From Pararhizobium_B sp963838155 (lineage in GTDB: Bacteria > Pseudomonadota > Alphaproteobacteria > Rhizobiales > Rhizobiaceae), in assembly GCA_963838155.1 (NCBI GenBank), contig CAWIQE010000002.1, forward strand, positions 434,001 through 498,000: a stretch of DNA of 64,000 bases, written 5' to 3'. The position numbers and the translations under genes were made by a program. Below the pieces are notes generated by a model. It made no database searches. It had not been told where the DNA came from and worked only from the letters and a program-made list of their open reading frames with translations. Below are positions 60,498-64,000 of this stretch, one piece after another. Positions within the stretch are counted from its first letter, which is position 1; every line of letters starts with the position of its first letter.

Positions 60498-61246
60498 TGC
60501 TGCGCCGAGGTAAACAGGCGGTCGAACCTCAGGTCGGTCGGCCACTTCCAGAATTCCAGCGGCGAGACGTCGTCGCGGATCGAGAAGAAGATGATGTTGG
60601 CGCGGCCGACGAAATTGTCGACGGGCACGTAGCCGACGTCGAACCGGCTGTCGAGGGAGTTGTCGCGGTTGTCGCCCATCATGAAGTAATGGCCGGCAGG
60701 CACGTGGAACACGCGCGTGTTGTCGCCCGGCGAATCCGGGGTGAGGTCCAGCGTGTCGTAGCTGACGCCGTTCGGCAGCGTTTCCTTGAAGACCTTGACC
60801 GGCTGGCCGGTGTCGTAGCGGCCCGTCGGGCGGAAGGTTCCGTCGGCCACCTTCGGCACGGCCTTGCCGTTGATGTAGAGGACGCCGTCCTTCATCTGGA
60901 TGTCGTCACCCGGCAGGCCGATGACCCGCTTGACGTAGTCGACGCTCGGTTCGCTTGGCAGGCGAAAGACGGCGACGTCGCCCCGCTTCGGCTTGCCGGC
61001 CCAGATGCGCCCGTGGAACAGGTCCATCGAGAGCGGCAGCGAATAGGTCGAATATCCGTAGGCGTATTTGGACACGAACATGTAGTCGCCGACGAGAAGC
61101 GTCGGCATCATGGAGCCCGAGGGGATGGAGAAGGGCTGGAAGAGGAACGTGCGGATGAGAAGCGCGAGGACGAGCGCCTGAACGATCACCTTGATGTTCT
61201 CGGCGAGGGCGCTTTCCCTCTTCTTGGTGTTTTCGGACACGCTCAT
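60494..61246 (-). CDS. lepB: Signal peptidase I
   Basis: LepB removes signal peptides from secreted proteins at the outer face of the inner membrane. The 250-residue protein has a membrane segment (VIVQALVLALLIRTFLF), the catalytic serine in IPSGSMMPTLLVGDY (about residue 44), the lysine in YVKRVIGLPGD (about residue 105) and MGDNRDNSLDSR. ATG 61246 with GAGGA upstream is used. It overlaps rnc. Many signal peptides in the window are probable substrates. Confidence 0.95.
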   Translation of the reverse strand: MSVSENTKKRESALAENIKVIVQALVLALLIRTFLFQPFSIPSGSMMPTLLVGDYMFVSKYAYGYSTYSLPLSMDLFHGRIWAGKPKRGDVAVFRLPSEPSVDYVKRVIGLPGDDIQMKDGVLYINGKAVPKVADGTFRPTGRYDTGQPVKVFKETLPNGVSYDTLDLTPDSPGDNTRVFHVPAGHYFMMGDNRDNSLDSRFDVGYVPVDNFVGRANIIFFSIRDDVSPLEFWKWPTDLRFDRLFTSAQH

Positions 61247-61338
61247 CAAATCCTCTTCAAGTCGGGCGGGTGGCTTTCTCTAGCGATTTCGCTGCCGCGC
61301 CGCAACAAATAGACCGTCGATCGCCCGCAAATCGCGCT

Positions 61339-61749
61339 TCAGCCGGCGTTCGGCGCGGGAACCGCCTCGATGATGACGAAGGCCTGCGCCAGCGGGAAAT
61401 CGTCTGTGATCGTCAGGTGGATGGCGACGGCGCAACCCTCCGGCGTCAGATCCTTGAGACGGTTTGCCGCGCCGCCGGTGAGCTGCATGGTGGGTTTGCC
61501 GCCGCGGAGGTTGACGACGCCCATGTCCCGCCAGAAGACGCCCCGCGACAGGCCGGTGCCGAGCGCCTTGGAGCAGGCTTCCTTCGCGGCGAACCGCTTG
61601 GCGTAGGAGGCCGCGCGCTCCTTGCGCGCCTCGGACCGGCGGCGCTCGATCTCGGTGAAGCAGCGGGCGACGAAGCGCTCGCCGAAGCGGTCGAGCGTCT
61701 GCTCTACGCGGCGGATATCGATGAGGTCGCTGCCGATTCCGATGATCAT
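61339..61749 (-). CDS. acpS: Holo-[acyl carrier protein] synthase
   Basis: AcpS attaches phosphopantetheine to AcpP. The 136-residue protein has the metal-binding GIGSDLIDIRRVEQTL opening and RFAAKEACSKALGTG, both diagnostic of the AcpS type. It precedes lepB by about 90 nt in the acpS-lepB-rnc-era-recO row. Confidence 0.94.
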   Translation of the reverse strand: MIIGIGSDLIDIRRVEQTLDRFGERFVARCFTEIERRRSEARKERAASYAKRFAAKEACSKALGTGLSRGVFWRDMGVVNLRGGKPTMQLTGGAANRLKDLTPEGCAVAIHLTITDDFPLAQAFVIIEAVPAPNAG

Positions 61750-61813
61750 GCCGCTTTGTTCGGCGCGGCGCCGGCGATGTCAAGATCGTCCGCGGCTCTT
61801 TGCGGTGCGGGGC

Positions 61814-62401
61814 CTACACGGTCTGTTGATTGTCGGCGTAGGCGGACTGGCCTCGCTCCCTCGCGCGGGCGGCCATGCGCAGGCGTCGGCGGGTGCGGAA
61901 GGCGTTCACGCCCCAATAGGTGACGCCGTAGAAGATCGCCGCGAAGAGGAGCCCGAGCGGGATCGCTCCCACCAGCATCGGCTTCAGCACGGGCTGCCAC
62001 AGGTCGGCGATGTCGAGATGGCGGAACAGGTGCACGAGGTTTATGTGCCGGTCCGCAACCGTCTCCTGGTTCAGGATGAACGTCCCGAGGCCGTAGCAGG
62101 ACGTCCAGATGAAGGGAAAGGTGATCGGGTTGCCGAAGCTGGTGCCGATCGCGGCCGCCACCATGTTGCCCGCGATCAGGTAGGCGATCACGAAGGACAT
62201 CACGAAGTGGAAGCCGATGAACGGCGTCCAGGAGGCGAAGACGCCGGCAGCCACCCCGGCGGCGATGGCGTGCGGCGTTGCGGTCAGTCGCAGGACGCGC
62301 TTGGTGATGTAGCGGATCGAACGCGAGAAGGACCTGCGCGGCCAGATATAGGTCCGCACCCTTTCCCAAAAACCGGGCGGCTTCCTGCGTCTGAAAAGCA
62401 T
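61814..62401 (-). CDS. DUF2062 family membrane protein
   Basis: The 195-residue protein has the DUF2062 pattern: ATPHAIAAGVAAGVFASWTP, FIGFHFVMSFVIAYLIAGNM, GTSFGNPITFPFIW, with two or three membrane segments and a C-terminal segment MLVGAIPLGLLFAAIFYGVT. The function is unknown. It lies 64 nt upstream of acpS on the same strand. Confidence 0.88.
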   Translation of the reverse strand: MLFRRRKPPGFWERVRTYIWPRRSFSRSIRYITKRVLRLTATPHAIAAGVAAGVFASWTPFIGFHFVMSFVIAYLIAGNMVAAAIGTSFGNPITFPFIWTSCYGLGTFILNQETVADRHINLVHLFRHLDIADLWQPVLKPMLVGAIPLGLLFAAIFYGVTYWGVNAFRTRRRLRMAARARERGQSAYADNQQTV

Positions 62402-62449
62402 GTCCTCTTATACCAGTGGCGATCCGGTGCCGGAATCGGATAGGCCCTC

Positions 62450-62523
62450 TATCGGGCGGTTCGGCGGGGAACGCAATCGAAAACTCGTAACGATGCGTGT
62501 TGATACGTCACAATCGCCCGATA
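62450..62523. repeat. Long-loop inverted repeat upstream of DUF2062 gene
   Basis: TATCGGGCG (62450-62458) and CGCCCGATA (62515-62523) are perfectly complementary and enclose an AT-richer 56-nt stretch in the gap between the lipoprotein gene and DUF2062. It could be a chance match or a leader element. Confidence 0.35.
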
Positions 62524-62577
62524 CCGGCCGCAGGACCGGGCGATGGAGGGCTCCGGGCGTACCGCCGCTGCCGGCGG

Positions 62578-63105
62578 TCAGCCCCCGGCTCTCGTCGATT
62601 GCGCGACGACCGGATGGTCCATCCGTCGGTAGACCTCCTTGAGCTGCGATTCGAGCGGGCCGCACCCCTTCCGGCGCGCGATGTCCTCCAGGACCAGGTT
62701 GCGGTTGCGCAGCGCGTCGATTTCCACCTTCTCGGGGGACTTCGGATCCATGAAGAAGAGCGCCGGCCAGAAGAGGAGCACGCCCGTGGCCCCGAGGATG
62801 ATGTTCTTGCCCTCGGCCTCGCCGCGTTCTTTCACCGTGGACACGATCTGGCGTTCGTTCGCCGCGTATTCGCGCGAGACGGCGGCGCAGTCCAACGTGC
62901 CGTCGGCGGAGCGGATCGAGGCGACGGGGTGAGGCTCGCGGCCGCCGCATCCGGCAACCAGCATGCCCGCCGCGACCGCCATCGCGACCGGCGCCGCGGC
63001 CCGGCTCTTCCTTGCCGGATCCTTCGAGGCAGGCGTTCCCGCCCTCGCCCATAGGTCGCAGATGAAGCGTACCGCCCGACCTCGGTCGGAATAAAGATAA
63101 TTCAT
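62578..63105 (-). CDS. Predicted lipoprotein of unknown function
   Basis: The protein has a lipoprotein signal (RKSRAAAPVAMAVAAGMLVA followed by GC, Cys near residue 53 from the chosen start) and a mature part with LDCAAVSREYAANERQIVST, a hydrophobic stretch IILGATGVLLFWPALFFMD, and a C-terminal cysteine (ARRKGCGPL). This layout, with Cys before a membrane-like FWPA stretch, is common in rhizobial small lipoproteins of unknown role. The start is uncertain: ATG 63105 fits the candidate promoter; GTG 63138 and ATG 62986 are possible. Confidence 0.65.
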   Translation of the reverse strand: MNYLYSDRGRAVRFICDLWARAGTPASKDPARKSRAAAPVAMAVAAGMLVAGCGGREPHPVASIRSADGTLDCAAVSREYAANERQIVSTVKERGEAEGKNIILGATGVLLFWPALFFMDPKSPEKVEIDALRNRNLVLEDIARRKGCGPLESQLKEVYRRMDHPVVAQSTRAGG

Positions 63106-63160
63106 CAATATCAATCTATTATATCTATTGTTTCGCACTCGAAGAGCCGAGTCCGTTCGA

Positions 63161-63190
63161 GCGATAGCCTCGCTGCTAAGCAGCTGTCAA
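63161..63190 (-). promoter_or_regulatory. Candidate promoter of the lipoprotein gene
   Basis: On minus, TTGACA (63190-63185), a perfect -35, 18-nt spacer, TATCGC (63166-63161). It would give a leader of about 50 nt to ATG 63105. A TATAAT lies closer to that ATG, but without a -35 at good spacing. Confidence 0.4.
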
Positions 63191-63269
63191 CACGTCATGC
63201 GTGCAATTCACGGCAAATTCGGCCTGGCCCGTGCGGAAGGACGGCCGGGCGCGCCGCCGCGGCCCTCGC

Positions 63270-64000
63270 CTATTCGTAGACCCGCGTCGCCGTCGATACG
63301 CAGGACAGCGCGGCGAGCTGCATCAGGAGCCGGTTCAGATGCTTGAGGTCCCACACGTCGAGATCGATGACCATCTCGGTGAAGTCGGGCGCGGCGCGCA
63401 GCATGTGCAGGTTGGAGATGTTGGCGTCGCTCACGGCGATCGTCTGTGCCACCTCCGCGAGCGTGCCGGGCTCGTTCAGCCCGTTGACGGCGATACGGGC
63501 GGGGAAGCGCATCTTGTTGGCCTCGTCCAGGTCCCAGCGCACGTCGATCCAGCGCTCGGGCTCGTCGTCGAACTTCATCAGGAGGGGCGACTGGATCGGG
63601 TGGATGGTGATGCCGTTGCCGGGGTCCATGATGCCGACGATGCGGTCGCCCGGCACGGCGCCGGCGGCGGCGAACTGGACGGCGGAATTGCCGCCGACGC
63701 CGCGGATGGGCAGCGAGTCCGGACCGATCTCGGGGGACGAGCGCCGCTTGGAGCCTTTCGCCCTCGTTCGCATCTTGCCGTTCTTCAGGCCCGGGATCCG
63801 GAAGATCATGCCGGCGGCGCTGCGCAGGTTGAACCAGCCCTCGTCGTTCGAGGGCTTGATGGAGGCGCGGTCCTCCTTGTGGTCGGGATAGATGGCGCGC
63901 AGAACGTCGAGCGAGCTCAGCTCGCCGCGGCCGACGGCGGCGATCGCGTCCTCCACCTCCTTGTGGCCCAGCCGATGGAGCACGCGCTTCAGGAGGTCGC
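63270..64000 (-). CDS. rsh: RelA/SpoT-family (p)ppGpp synthetase/hydrolase, 3' part
   Basis: The frame is open to the window edge, so only the C-terminal 243 or so residues are seen. They include the region after the TGS domain (IRGVGGNSAVQFAAAGAVPG, GNGITIHPIQSPLL) and end with a full ACT domain (IAVNGLNEPGTLAEVAQTIA through LDVWDLKHLNRLLMQLAA). Rsh proteins make and degrade (p)ppGpp in the stringent response; alphaproteobacteria usually have one bifunctional copy. The catalytic domains lie outside the window. It is upstream of the lipoprotein-acpS-lepB row. Confidence 0.92.
   Translation of the reverse strand, partial: DLLKRVLHRLGHKEVEDAIAAVGRGELSSLDVLRAIYPDHKEDRASIKPSNDEGWFNLRSAAGMIFRIPGLKNGKMRTRAKGSKRRSSPEIGPDSLPIRGVGGNSAVQFAAAGAVPGDRIVGIMDPGNGITIHPIQSPLLMKFDDEPERWIDVRWDLDEANKMRFPARIAVNGLNEPGTLAEVAQTIAVSDANISNLHMLRAAPDFTEMVIDLDVWDLKHLNRLLMQLAALSCVSTATRVYE

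Overview
The window is GC-rich, almost gapless chromosomal DNA from an alphaproteobacterium, most likely Hyphomicrobiales (Rhizobiales). The evidence is the gene content and order (lptF-lptG-lptD-surA-pdxA-rsmA; gmk-yicC-mltG-fabF-acpP-fabG-fabD; rpsF-rpsR-DUF2232-rplI; a rsh/acpS/lepB/rnc/era/recO block), TIGR02301, a NadQ-type regulator beside the nad genes, and short intergenic repeats of the rhizobial type. Genus cannot be fixed from sequence alone. No rRNA, tRNA, CRISPR array, phage or intact insertion sequence was seen.

Layout. 0-11 kb: tail of a TonB-like gene, holC/pepA (minus), then an envelope operon on plus (lptF, lptG, lptD, surA-like, pdxA, rsmA). 11-17.4 kb: minus-strand gmk, yicC, mltG, fabF, acpP, fabG, fabD. 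17.6-22.5 kb: cation antiporter, aldo/keto reductase and the ribosomal operon rpsF-rpsR-DUF2232-rplI, with a structured leader and a strong terminator. 22.6-31.8 kb: cfa, dnaB, alr, a parDE pair, radA, cvpA, purF, SDR. 31.8-38.2 kb (minus): pssA, psd, a CLC channel, a toxin-like remnant and an ArsR/Atm1-type exporter operon. 38.3-45.7 kb: a frameshifted LysM gene, a LOG-family gene, rarD, cimA, a GFA protein, cysS. 46.1-52.3 kb: small conserved unknown proteins, SRAP, Nudix, then the overlapping run ygfZ, HD, phosphatase, nadQ. 52.3-56.6 kb: nadC-nadB, a LysM gene and nadA with a candidate operator. 56.8-64 kb: a frameshifted MFS gene, then recO, era, rnc, lepB, acpS, DUF2062, a lipoprotein and the 3' part of rsh.

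Most of the window is housekeeping: LPS export, type II fatty acid synthesis, phosphatidylethanolamine synthesis, ribosome assembly, NAD synthesis, protein export and stringent response. The points most worth a second look are a mosaic intergenic repeat of about 100 bp whose hairpin arms covary between copies, a near-perfect ArsR operator over the arsR start codon, two frameshifts each explained by one base, an alr gene without a conventional start codon, and candidate regulatory structures ahead of rpsF and nadA.
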